The notes beneath the pieces were generated by a model. It was not told where the DNA came from. It saw only the letters and a list, made by a program, of their open reading frames with translations, and did not search any database. 39,288 nucleotides of DNA. Origin: Enterococcus columbae DSM 7374 = ATCC 51263. Its GTDB lineage: Bacteria; Bacillota; Bacilli; Lactobacillales; Enterococcaceae. Positions 32,537 to 39,288 of the stretch are shown here, in pieces; the stretch's first letter is position 1; every line of letters starts with the position of its first letter. A program made the translations under genes and the position numbers. The stretch is taken from contig NZ_KE136348.1 of assembly GCF_000406925.1 (NCBI RefSeq), positions 180,977 through 220,264 on the forward strand, in the 5' to 3' direction.

Positions 32537-33754
32537 TTATGAATCCAATCCCATAAATGTTGGATAGGCTGTTTCATCATGCTCAATACGATCCATTCCT
32601 AAAGCTTCTTCATGATCAGAAACTCTAATTGGCATTATCGCTTTAATCACCATGATAATCACAAAACTAAATACACCAGCAAAAACAATCGTAAATAAAA
32701 TACTTTCAATTTGTGCTAAGAATAAGTGCCAGTTACCATAGAATAAACCAGCCTTGCCGCCTACTGAAGCATCAGCAAAAATTCCCGTCATAATTCCACC
32801 AAAAATTCCACCAACGCCGTGACAACCAAAAGCATCTAACGCATCATCTAAACCTAAGCGTTGTTTTACCTTAGCGATAAAGTAATAACAAAACGGACTC
32901 ACTAAAAAGCCGATAATAATTGAAGACCATAATGAGACAAAACCAGCACCAGGCGTGATAGCTACCAAACCAACGACAGCACCTGTACAAGCACCGACCA
33001 CAGTTGGCTTACCAATTGTAATTTTTTCAATCAACATCCATGAAAGCATCGCACAAGCGGCCGCTGTATTGGTTGTTAACAAAGCGTGAACTGCTAAACC
33101 ATTCGCTGCTAAAGCCGAACCTGCATTAAAACCAAACCAACCAAACCATAATAACCCTGCACCTAAAACGACAAATGGAATATTGTGTGGACGATATTCA
33201 ATTTGTGCATATTCTCGACGTTTACCAAGTACCATTGCCAAGACTAAACCAGAAATTCCTGAGCTAATATGCACCACATTCCCACCAGCAAAGTCAATAG
33301 AGCCGATTGCATCAAGTAATCCCTTACCCCAAACCATATGAGCAAGTGGTGAATAAACGAAAATAATCCAGGCTCCGATAAATAGGAAGATTGCTGAAAA
33401 ACGCATCCGCCCCACTACTGATCCAGTAATAATCGCGGTAGCAATCAAGGCAAACATCATTTGAAAGGCTGCAAACAAGCCTTCCGGAATACCATCGCCT
33501 TTAGTCATCGATACATTGCTAAAAAACATCTTATCAAAATTTCCCACTAATAAATGATCACCACTAAATGATAATGAATAACCAACCACAATCCATAACA
33601 AAGACGCAAGGCCTAAGGTACAGATAACCATCATCATCGTGTTCAAAATATTTTTTCTACGTTCTAACCCTCCATAGAAAAAAGCTAGAGCTGGAGTCAT
33701 TAAGAAAACCAACCCACTACAAATTAAAATAAAAGCAATATCTCCTGCATTCAT
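32537..33754 (-). CDS. amtB: Ammonium transporter
   Basis: The 405-residue channel has about 11 membrane helices, as in AmtB. The signature DFAGGNVVHISSGISGLVLAM contains the first pore histidine and FGCHGVGGIFGGIMTGIFA the second. The N-terminal FLMTPALAFFYGGLERRKN is also characteristic. The C-terminal cytosolic tail (HEEALGMDRIEHDETAYP) is the usual PII contact. AAAGGAGGAG precedes the ATG. It forms an operon with glnK and has GlnR-like boxes in the upstream region, indicating induction when nitrogen is limiting. Confidence 0.96.
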   Translation of the reverse strand: MNAGDIAFILICSGLVFLMTPALAFFYGGLERRKNILNTMMMVICTLGLASLLWIVVGYSLSFSGDHLLVGNFDKMFFSNVSMTKGDGIPEGLFAAFQMMFALIATAIITGSVVGRMRFSAIFLFIGAWIIFVYSPLAHMVWGKGLLDAIGSIDFAGGNVVHISSGISGLVLAMVLGKRREYAQIEYRPHNIPFVVLGAGLLWFGWFGFNAGSALAANGLAVHALLTTNTAAACAMLSWMLIEKITIGKPTVVGACTGAVVGLVAITPGAGFVSLWSSIIIGFLVSPFCYYFIAKVKQRLGLDDALDAFGCHGVGGIFGGIMTGIFADASVGGKAGLFYGNWHLFLAQIESILFTIVFAGVFSFVIIMVIKAIMPIRVSDHEEALGMDRIEHDETAYPTFMGLDS

Positions 33755-33776
33755 GAGTAACTCCTCCTTTACTTTA

Positions 33777-33793
33777 TGTTAGAAATCCTAACA
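33777..33793. promoter_or_regulatory. GlnR/TnrA-like box, proximal
   Basis: TGTTAGAAATCCTAACA matches TGTNAN7TNACA perfectly and lies 23 bp before the amtB start. GlnR represses nitrogen genes in Firmicutes under nitrogen excess. Confidence 0.8.
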
Positions 33794-33851
33794 CCTTTTT
33801 CAAAAAAATTCTAGTATTTTAAGCAAATTTGTTCATTTTTTCTTTTTTTAC

Positions 33852-33878
33852 TTACATTTCATGTAATAAAATATTACG
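33852..33878. promoter_or_regulatory. GlnR-like box, distal, overlapping a palindrome
   Basis: TGTAATAAAATATTACG (33862-33878) fits the same consensus with one mismatch, 85 bp upstream of the proximal box. It overlaps the perfect palindrome TTACAT-TTC-ATGTAA (33852-33866). A -10-like TAAAAT for amtB is at 33816-33821. The rest of 33879-34000 shows nothing else I can assign. Confidence 0.6.
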
Positions 33879-34003
33879 TAAAATTAACAAGTAGAAGTTG
33901 CGTGGCTTAATTACTTAAAAGTTACCCAAACTACGCTTTATTTACTTTTTGATCATATTTTTAAACTAACAAATAGTTGTTGTCAGTATTTTTGGAATAA
34001 AAC

Positions 34004-34036
34004 CAAAAAAAGTCCTGCCAATTAAGGACAGAACTT
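34004..34036 (-). terminator. Terminator of rsmI and the upstream block
   Basis: AAGTTCTGTC and GGCAGGACTT form a 10-bp stem with two G-U pairs on the leftward strand, followed by seven T. It lies 66 bp past the rsmI stop. Confidence 0.8.
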
Positions 34037-34101
34037 CATTTTTTTCATTATTTCAGCCTATAATAAAGCTGACATCAGTCAAGCCTGAAACGAATTCATT
34101 T

Positions 34102-34980
34102 TTAACGATGATAAAGTTGATATAATTCTTGCTTTTTCCAGCCTGCTTGCTTAGCCACTTCCTTAATCGCTGCATTTGCTTTGATTCCTTGAGCGATTAA
34201 TTGATCGATTTGAGCAATTAATTCTTCCTCAGAATAAGCAGCGAGTGTTTCCTCGCTTACAGGCAATTCATAGCCCGCTACTAACAAACAACATTCACCT
34301 TTTATTTCATTTTCCGCAGCATAGGCGAATAATTCACCTAAATTTGCCCGTAAATACTCTTCATGAATCTTGGTCAATTCACGACATAATACGGCTGGAC
34401 GCTCTTTGCCAAACACCTGTACCAAATTAGCAAGTGTCGCTTTAATACGATAAGGCGATTCATAAAAAATTAAAGTAGCGGGTATTTTTTCAAGTGTTAC
34501 TAAAACACTTTCTTGTTCCTTTTTCTTTCTTGGTAAAAAGCCATGAAAATAATGTGGCTGAGCAGGTAAGCCCGAAGCAATCAAAGCGGTTAAACCAGCA
34601 GTCGGTCCAGGTAGTGAGATGACCGGAATGTCTTGTTCCACACAAGCAACCACTAACTCATGTCCCGGATCACTAATCGAAGGCATCCCAGCATCACTTA
34701 CCTGGGCAATTGATTGACCGGCTTTTAATAGCTCAATGAATTGGGGAACACGTTCTTTGTAATTATGCTCATGCAAACTCTTTTGTGGCGTATGAATGGC
34801 AAAATGATTGAGTAATTTTTGCGTATTTCGCGTATCTTCACTAGCAATTAAATCGACCTGCTGTAAGGTTTCAATCGCTCGCTTACTCGCATCGCCTAAA
34901 TTGCCTATAGGAGTAGGAATTAAATATAGACAACCAGTTGCTTGCGTCTGATAACTTTTTTGTTTTTGTAACAACTGCAT
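34102..34980 (-). CDS. rsmI: 16S rRNA (cytidine-1402 2'-O)-methyltransferase
   Basis: The 292-residue enzyme methylates the 2'-O of C1402 at the ribosomal decoding centre. It has the tetrapyrrole-methylase fold: GCLYLIPTPIGNLGDASKRA near residues 17-36, ASEDTRNTQKLLNHF, VSDAGMPSISDPGHELV and SLPGPTAGLTALIASGLP. The C-terminal extension of RsmI is present. AAAAGGAGTGT precedes the ATG. It is the last gene of the ybaB-recR-tmk-darA-holB-ricT-yabA-rsmI order, but a clear terminator hairpin stands between it and yabA. Confidence 0.96.
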   Translation of the reverse strand: MQLLQKQKSYQTQATGCLYLIPTPIGNLGDASKRAIETLQQVDLIASEDTRNTQKLLNHFAIHTPQKSLHEHNYKERVPQFIELLKAGQSIAQVSDAGMPSISDPGHELVVACVEQDIPVISLPGPTAGLTALIASGLPAQPHYFHGFLPRKKKEQESVLVTLEKIPATLIFYESPYRIKATLANLVQVFGKERPAVLCRELTKIHEEYLRANLGELFAYAAENEIKGECCLLVAGYELPVSEETLAAYSEEELIAQIDQLIAQGIKANAAIKEVAKQAGWKKQELYQLYHR

Positions 34981-35009
34981 ACACTCCTTTTGCTAAAAAA
35001 TCTCTTTTA

Positions 35010-35043
35010 CAAAAACAGATGGTTAGACCAGGCTAACCATCTG
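35010..35043 (-). terminator. Hairpin between yabA and rsmI
   Basis: CAGATGGTTAG and CTAACCATCTG form a perfect 11-bp stem with a 6-nt loop, then TTTTTG on the leftward strand. It should reduce rsmI transcription from the upstream genes. Confidence 0.85.
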
Positions 35044-35056
35044 CAATCCTTAACTT

Positions 35057-35416
35057 TTATTTACCACTATCTCGATAAATAACCTCTAAACAAAAAGCGC
35101 ACGGCTCATCATTGGCTCGTCTAGAACCATATAAATCATAACAAACATGAAAGCCTTCTTCATAGATTTTCTCTAAATTCTTTCTAGAGATAGACAAATC
35201 CTGTTTGATTTTTTCAGTAGGGGTAGCTTCTTGCGCTACACGATTCAATTCACGCAAATGATCACGGAGTTTTTGATTTTCCAATTCTAACTGCGTGTTT
35301 TTTTCAACTACCTCTTGCAAAGATTCCTTCATTTTTTGTAATTTATTTAACATAGCTGATAAATCTTCTTCAAATTTATCAATACTATCATATAAATCAC
35401 GTTTATCTAATGTCAT
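35057..35416 (-). CDS. yabA: Replication initiation control protein YabA
   Basis: This 119-residue protein limits replication initiation by binding DnaA and the DnaN clamp. The N-terminal half (residues about 1-60) is a coiled coil (LYDSIDKFEEDLSAMLNKLQ and following), which forms the tetramer. The C-terminal zinc domain shows His-90, Cys-92, Cys-106 and Cys-109 in HVCYDLYGSRRANDEPCAFC. A linker lies between. It starts 2 bp after ricT in the same direction, the standard Firmicutes order. Confidence 0.95.
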   Translation of the reverse strand: MTLDKRDLYDSIDKFEEDLSAMLNKLQKMKESLQEVVEKNTQLELENQKLRDHLRELNRVAQEATPTEKIKQDLSISRKNLEKIYEEGFHVCYDLYGSRRANDEPCAFCLEVIYRDSGK

Positions 35417-35418
35417 CT

Positions 35419-36234
35419 TTACTCACCTACTTTAGCTACTTTTTGAATTTCATCATGAGTGTATTCCACCGCAATTTCTTTTCCTGGTAATTTCACTTTA
35501 ACAATTCTAGATAGTAAATTCAATTCAACCACGCGACCTTTACCATCTGGCGTTTGCACTTCTGCACCAAAATCAGGCATTTCTTTTTTCGCTAACTCAT
35601 ATTCATCATTTTCGTATTTCAAACAACACATCAAACGACCACACAAGCCGGAAATCTTCGCTGGATTTAAAGACAGGCCTTGATCTTTAGCCATTTTAAT
35701 TGAAACTGGCATAAAATCTCCCAAAAAGGTCGAACAACAAAGCGGCCGTCCACAAGGGCCAAGCCCCCCAAGAATTTTCGCTTCATCCCTAACACCAATT
35801 TGGCGCAGCTCAATTCTGGTTTTAAAAATGCTGGCTAAATCCTTTACTAACTCTCTAAAATCAATTCTCCCATCGGCAGTAAAGTAAAAAATCATCTTAC
35901 TACGGTCAAAGGTATATTCCACTTGAACCAATTTCATCTCCAATTGGTGCGCAATAATCTTCTTTTTGGCAACATCAAAGGCGGCTATCGCATCTTCTTC
36001 GTTTTTAGCTGCCTGCTTTAAATCATTTGGACTAGCTAACGAAATGATTGGTTTAATCTCTTCAGGTAAATCAGCTTCATCCATTTCGCGATTGGCCAAA
36101 ACCACAGTGGCTAAACAGGTTGCTTGTTGTGACTCCACCAATACTTTATCTTGATATTTATATTGCGTGTTCCCAGGAGAGAAATAATAGATATGACCGG
36201 CTTTTTTATAACGTACACCTACTACTTGAACCAT
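35419..36234 (-). CDS. ricT: PSP1-domain regulatory protein RicT (YaaT)
   Basis: The 271-residue protein belongs to the PSP1/YaaT family. In Bacillus it forms the RicAFT complex that promotes RNase Y-dependent mRNA processing. It has the PSP1 core in the middle, a cysteine cluster GPCGRPLCCSTFLGDF followed by KISGLCGRLMCCLKYE that fits [4Fe-4S] binding, and a C-terminal tail. The ATG at 36234 follows AAGGAAG by 6 bp; an upstream extension to 36264 would overlap holB and has no ribosome site. It lies between holB and yabA as in other Firmicutes. Confidence 0.94.
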   Translation of the reverse strand: MVQVVGVRYKKAGHIYYFSPGNTQYKYQDKVLVESQQATCLATVVLANREMDEADLPEEIKPIISLASPNDLKQAAKNEEDAIAAFDVAKKKIIAHQLEMKLVQVEYTFDRSKMIFYFTADGRIDFRELVKDLASIFKTRIELRQIGVRDEAKILGGLGPCGRPLCCSTFLGDFMPVSIKMAKDQGLSLNPAKISGLCGRLMCCLKYENDEYELAKKEMPDFGAEVQTPDGKGRVVELNLLSRIVKVKLPGKEIAVEYTHDEIQKVAKVGE

Positions 36235-36260
36235 TATGGTCTTCCTTTCCACGTAAAGTA

Positions 36261-37181
36261 TCATTGTTTTTTTAGAAGATGTAATACTAGCTGTTCGGCA
36301 ACTGCTTGAAAAGCAACATTGGCTTGTAATTTACGCTGCGCATTTAAAATAGCAGCTAGCGCTTGATTGATTGCTTGTACCTTTTTGACTTGCATCAATT
36401 GCGTTTGCAAAAATTCGCGATAATAAAACATCAACATATCCAGCAACTGGATTTGTTGATTCTTATCTTTAGCTAACGGGACTAAACGTCGTTGGACAAA
36501 AATAAAAGCCATAAAATCATCATTTTTCAAGTAGTCGAACCACTTATTTATTTCTTCCTTAGCATCATTAAACCATTCATTTTGCGATATTTCAACTGCT
36601 TTATCATAACTATTTGTCATAAATGTCAAAAGTTTAGCTGTTTGCGGATAAATATTGGCTTGGAGTAATTGCTCATATAAATCTTTAGTAGCAATCGGCG
36701 GAAAGTGAACAATTTGACACCTAGATTGAATCGTTGGCAAGATACTACCTAAAGATTGGGTTTCTAAAATCATCAGCACTTCTCCTGAAGGCTCTTCTAA
36801 AAACTTCAACAAACTATTCGCTGCTTGTGTATTCATTTTATCAGCTTGCGATAAGATAAATACCTGGCGACCACTCTCAAAACCTCGTTTAGCAAATTCT
36901 GCCTGCAATTGACGAATTTGATCTACTCGAATCATTTGGCCATCAGGTTGGACCACATGGACATTGGGATGCTCTAAATGTTCAATTCGCTGACAATTAA
37001 TACACTGTTGACAAGGTGCTTCATCAATAAGATTCGTACAAAATAAACGTTTAGCCAACCATAAGCTCACTTGATGTTTGCCCGTTCCCTTGGCGCCTTC
37101 AAAAAGATAAGCATGTGCCAATCGCCCATGCTTCATACTTTTTTTAAACAAGTCAAGGAGCGGATGAACCAATTCAGTCAT
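36261..37181 (-). CDS. holB: DNA polymerase III subunit delta'
   Basis: This 306-residue clamp-loader subunit has the AAA+ fold. The nucleotide-binding loop is EGAKGTGKHQ near residues 28-37; the final position is His instead of Ser/Thr, in line with delta' not being an active ATPase. The zinc module is Cys-48, Cys-57, Cys-60 and Cys-63 (CTNLIDEAPCQQCINC). The SRC motif is in QSRCQIVHFPP. GAGGAG lies 6 bp before the ATG. It is placed between darA and ricT in the usual order. Confidence 0.95.
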   Translation of the reverse strand: MTELVHPLLDLFKKSMKHGRLAHAYLFEGAKGTGKHQVSLWLAKRLFCTNLIDEAPCQQCINCQRIEHLEHPNVHVVQPDGQMIRVDQIRQLQAEFAKRGFESGRQVFILSQADKMNTQAANSLLKFLEEPSGEVLMILETQSLGSILPTIQSRCQIVHFPPIATKDLYEQLLQANIYPQTAKLLTFMTNSYDKAVEISQNEWFNDAKEEINKWFDYLKNDDFMAFIFVQRRLVPLAKDKNQQIQLLDMLMFYYREFLQTQLMQVKKVQAINQALAAILNAQRKLQANVAFQAVAEQLVLHLLKKQ

Positions 37182-37214
37182 ATCATTCTCCTCTTTGCTA
37201 GCTAATTTATAGGG

Positions 37215-37544
37215 TTAAAAATGATGGAAACCTTCGACTGGTAAAACAAACACCGTCGCTCCACCCACTTCTACTTCAACCGGATAAGGCATCTGCGTTT
37301 CGATAGATAAATCCAAAGACATCGGTGAAGTCATGTATTGCTTACGAGATTGACAAGTCTTTTTAATTAATTCCAAAGCTTCTTCAACCCGTTCATCTTC
37401 AATACCAATAATGAAAGTTGAGTTGCCAGCTTTCAAAAAACCACCCGTTGTTGATAATTTGGTTGCGCGGATATTCGCATCAATAAATTCATTAGCCAAA
37501 CGGTTACTATCTTTGTCTTGGACAATCGCTAAAATAAGTTTCAT
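37215..37544 (-). CDS. darA: Cyclic di-AMP receptor PstA (DarA/YaaQ)
   Basis: The 109-residue PII-like protein binds cyclic di-AMP as a trimer. It starts MKLILAIVQDKDSNRLANEFI, the family N-terminus, followed by NIRATKLSTTGGFLKAGNSTFIIG with the residues that hold the nucleotide, and ends with VEVGGATVFVLPVEGFHHF. The ATG at 37544 follows GGGGTG by 6 bp; the long upstream extension overlaps tmk and is not real. The output of this receptor is still poorly understood. It lies one base after tmk. Confidence 0.95.
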   Translation of the reverse strand: MKLILAIVQDKDSNRLANEFIDANIRATKLSTTGGFLKAGNSTFIIGIEDERVEEALELIKKTCQSRKQYMTSPMSLDLSIETQMPYPVEVEVGGATVFVLPVEGFHHF

Positions 37545-37545
37545 T

Positions 37546-38196
37546 TTATTCACCCCGTTTAAAGTAATTTGGATTAGATTCAACAATCGCTGAAAAACTA
37601 GAATCAACCACATCTTGTAAGCTAGCTTTTGCATCAATCCGATGAATCCGTGCTGGGTTTTCTTCAGCCAATTTTAAATAGGCATGACGGACACGTTGAT
37701 GGAATTCTAAGCCTTCTAAGTCCAAGCGATCAATTTCTTGGGTGCGATTACGATGAATTCTACGTAAGCCAGTATCAGAATCCACATCCAAATAAAGCGT
37801 GAAATCAGGTGTTACCCCTTCCGTTGCAAATTCATTAATTTGAGCAATCTCTTTCATACCAATTCGGCGACCAGCTCCCTGATAAGTCAACGAACTATCC
37901 ACAAAGCGATCACAAACAACAATCTTACCCGCATTTAACGCAGGTAAAATAACCTCCACTAAATGTTGACGACGGGCTGCCGCATATAACAAAGCCTCGG
38001 TACGTTCATCCATTTGCTGATGATCAGGATTTAAAATGATTTGGCGAATTTTCTCAGCAATCAATACGCCACCTGGTTCACGAGTCTTAATAATCTCTGA
38101 CTTTGCAATCATTTGTAGTCGTGGATATAATTCATTCAATACGGTTGTCTTACCAGCTCCATCTGGTCCTTCAATAGTAATAAATAATCCGTTCAC
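37546..38196 (-). CDS. tmk: Thymidylate kinase
   Basis: This 216-residue kinase phosphorylates dTMP to dTDP. The P-loop is EGPDGAGKTT near residues 9-18, followed by KTREPGG and the DRFVDSSLTYQGAGR segment (DR motif) that binds dTMP. The lid region with RNRTQEIDRLD is present. The start is a GTG at 38196, 8 bp after GGAGG; an upstream in-frame TTG at 38211 overlaps the ribosome site. It follows recR by about 36 bp and precedes darA by one base. Confidence 0.95.
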   Translation of the reverse strand: MNGLFITIEGPDGAGKTTVLNELYPRLQMIAKSEIIKTREPGGVLIAEKIRQIILNPDHQQMDERTEALLYAAARRQHLVEVILPALNAGKIVVCDRFVDSSLTYQGAGRRIGMKEIAQINEFATEGVTPDFTLYLDVDSDTGLRRIHRNRTQEIDRLDLEGLEFHQRVRHAYLKLAEENPARIHRIDAKASLQDVVDSSFSAIVESNPNYFKRGE

Positions 38197-38232
38197 GCTG
38201 TTTTCCTCCAATATTTGCCACTTAAAAAATCT

Positions 38233-38829
38233 CTACAATTCTCGCCGACCTTCAACCGCCTTTAACAAGGTTATCTCGTCAGCATATTCAATATCGCTCC
38301 CTACGGATAAACCATGGGCCAAACGAGTGACTTTAATGCCAGCCGGCTTAATCAATCTAGATAAATACATTGCTGTTGCTTCACCTTCTGTCGTAGCATT
38401 CGTTGCAATAATCACTTCCTTAATGCGCTCATCATGCAAACGAGCTAACAAAGAAGGAATCTGAATATCTTCAGGCCCTGTACCTTCCATTGGCGATAAG
38501 ACACCGTGTAACACATGATATAACCCACGATATTCACGCATCTTCTCCATCGCCATCACGTCCTTAGGCTCCTCAACCACCAAAATCGTACTTACATCAC
38601 GACTTTTATCCGCACAAATCTCACAAGGATCCTCTTCAGTAATATTTCCACAAATGCTACAAAAACTTAAATCACGCTTTACACTTAACAAAGACTTGGC
38701 AAATTCATTCACCATTTCCTCCTTCATATCAATCGTATGAAAAGCTAAGCGTGTCGCTGTTTTCTGACCAATCCCTGGTAAATTCATATAGCTAGCAATT
38801 AATCTTGCTATTGGTTCAGGATACTGCAT
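38233..38829 (-). CDS. recR: Recombination mediator protein RecR
   Basis: The 198-residue protein helps load RecA at gaps together with RecO and RecF. It has the N-terminal helix-hairpin-helix ([15 protein letters not shown] near residues 17-31), the zinc finger Cys-57, Cys-60, Cys-69, Cys-72 ([16 protein letters not shown]), and the Toprim domain with ILVVEEPKD and [29 protein letters not shown] precedes the ATG. It lies 24 bp after the ybaB gene, the near-universal order. Confidence 0.97.
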   Translation of the reverse strand: MQYPEPIARLIASYMNLPGIGQKTATRLAFHTIDMKEEMVNEFAKSLLSVKRDLSFCSICGNITEEDPCEICADKSRDVSTILVVEEPKDVMAMEKMREYRGLYHVLHGVLSPMEGTGPEDIQIPSLLARLHDERIKEVIIATNATTEGEATAMYLSRLIKPAGIKVTRLAHGLSVGSDIEYADEITLLKAVEGRREL

Positions 38830-38853
38830 ACAAACACACTCCTAATGCTTTAA

Positions 38854-39168
38854 TTAAAATCCTGGCAAGCCCTTAGTATATTTACTCATTGATGATTCAT
38901 GTGCCTTCTCAACTTTTTCTAAAGCATTATTTACAGCCATCATCACCAAATCTTGTAACATCTCTGGATCTTCCGGATCAATCACAGCAGGATCTACCAC
39001 TAAATCCTTCACCTTACGATCGCCAGTTAAAGTTGCCTTCACATAACCATTTGTTGACTCACCATCAAAAGTCTGTTGGTTCAACGCATCTTGCGCCTCC
39101 ATCATTTCCTTTTGCATCTTCTTCACTTGCTTTAACATACCTTGCATATTACCCATACCACGCATCAT
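38854..39168 (-). CDS. YbaB/EbfC family nucleoid-associated protein
   Basis: The product of about 104 residues is a small DNA-binding dimer of the YbaB/EbfC family, beginning MMRGMGNMQGMLKQVKKMQKEM and showing the conserved GYVKATLTGDRKVKDLVVDP and DLVMMAVNNALEKVEKA. AAGGAG lies 12 bp before the ATG at 39168; the next ATG (39165) would be 15 bp away. It normally sits between dnaX and recR; dnaX is not visible before the window ends, and a hairpin repeat occupies the space instead. Confidence 0.92.
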   Translation of the reverse strand: MMRGMGNMQGMLKQVKKMQKEMMEAQDALNQQTFDGESTNGYVKATLTGDRKVKDLVVDPAVIDPEDPEMLQDLVMMAVNNALEKVEKAHESSMSKYTKGLPGF

Positions 39169-39220
39169 AAAAAATCCACTCTCCTTATAATAGAGGCTAT
39201 GAGACAGCTCGTTCAGGCAC

Positions 39221-39288
39221 GAGCAAATAAGCTTCAAAGGGATGGAAAAGTCCATGCATTTTAAGACTTTTACAGCACTTTGACTTAT
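39221..39288. repeat. Probable long-hairpin repeat, cut by the window end
   Basis: CGAGCAAATAAG equals the reverse complement of the right arm of the second array unit (CTTATTTGCTCG). The segment then folds: ATAAG..TTCAAAG pairs with CTTTGA.CTTAT at 39278-39288, and GGAAAAGTC with GACTTTTAC. It looks like a unit in the opposite orientation upstream of ybaB. Confidence 0.55.

Noticed and set aside
34051-34100. Second hairpin after rsmI
   Set aside because: AGGCT-type arms around 34056-34088 are short and interrupted; the terminator at 34004-34036 is sufficient.
38036-38464. 142-residue open frame on the plus strand
   Set aside because: It spans the antisense of tmk and recR and resembles no family; it is a shadow of those genes.

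Overview
The window looks like part of the chromosome of a low-GC Gram-positive bacterium of the order Lactobacillales, most likely an enterococcus-like genus. The basis is the AT-rich sequence, the AAGGAG-type ribosome sites, a preQ1-II riboswitch before queT (a Lactobacillales RNA), a proline T-box, an Ami-type oligopeptide permease, and the Firmicutes block ybaB-recR-tmk-darA-holB-ricT-yabA-rsmI. The species cannot be named from the sequence alone.

Layout. Positions 1-610 hold a tandem array of about 133-bp units, each able to fold into a very long imperfect hairpin; degenerate or partial relatives recur near 6.57 kb, 16.48 kb and 39.22 kb. An AIM24-family gene (674-1447) is followed by leuABCD, read leftward, with a promoter, a CodY-like box, a leader peptide with five consecutive leucine codons and an attenuator terminator. 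tRNA-Arg(TCT) lies just upstream. From 6.9 to 11.1 kb, still leftward, come queT with its riboswitch, an SDR dehydrogenase, a small Tad2-like (DUF2829) protein, a TrmR-like methyltransferase, a hotdog thioesterase and a Gfo/Idh/MocA oxidoreductase that is divergent from an RpiR-type regulator.

From 11.4 to 16.5 kb the genes run rightward: rpiR-like, T-box plus a short archaeal/eukaryotic-type proS, a free-standing B3/B4-domain protein and a DUF389 membrane protein. From 16.6 to 26.5 kb they run leftward: a small unknown protein, lplA, a YhfI-like MBL hydrolase, an M42 aminopeptidase and the oppA/oppBCDF (AmiACDEF-like) permease. Peptide import and peptide cleavage therefore sit side by side.

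nrdD-nrdG (27.2-30.1 kb) run rightward behind NrdR-like boxes. From 30.1 kb to the end everything runs leftward: dinB behind a LexA-like box, a DUF2975/XRE pair behind three 21-bp-spaced repeats, amtB-glnK behind GlnR-like boxes, then the replication/repair/c-di-AMP block.

Most genes are ordinary core or metabolic genes. The notable parts are the hairpin repeat family and its placement next to terminators, the layered control of leuABCD, the Tad2-like gene, the proS/B3-B4 pair and several readable operators. I saw no phage, insertion sequence, CRISPR array or defence island, and no clearly new multi-gene system.
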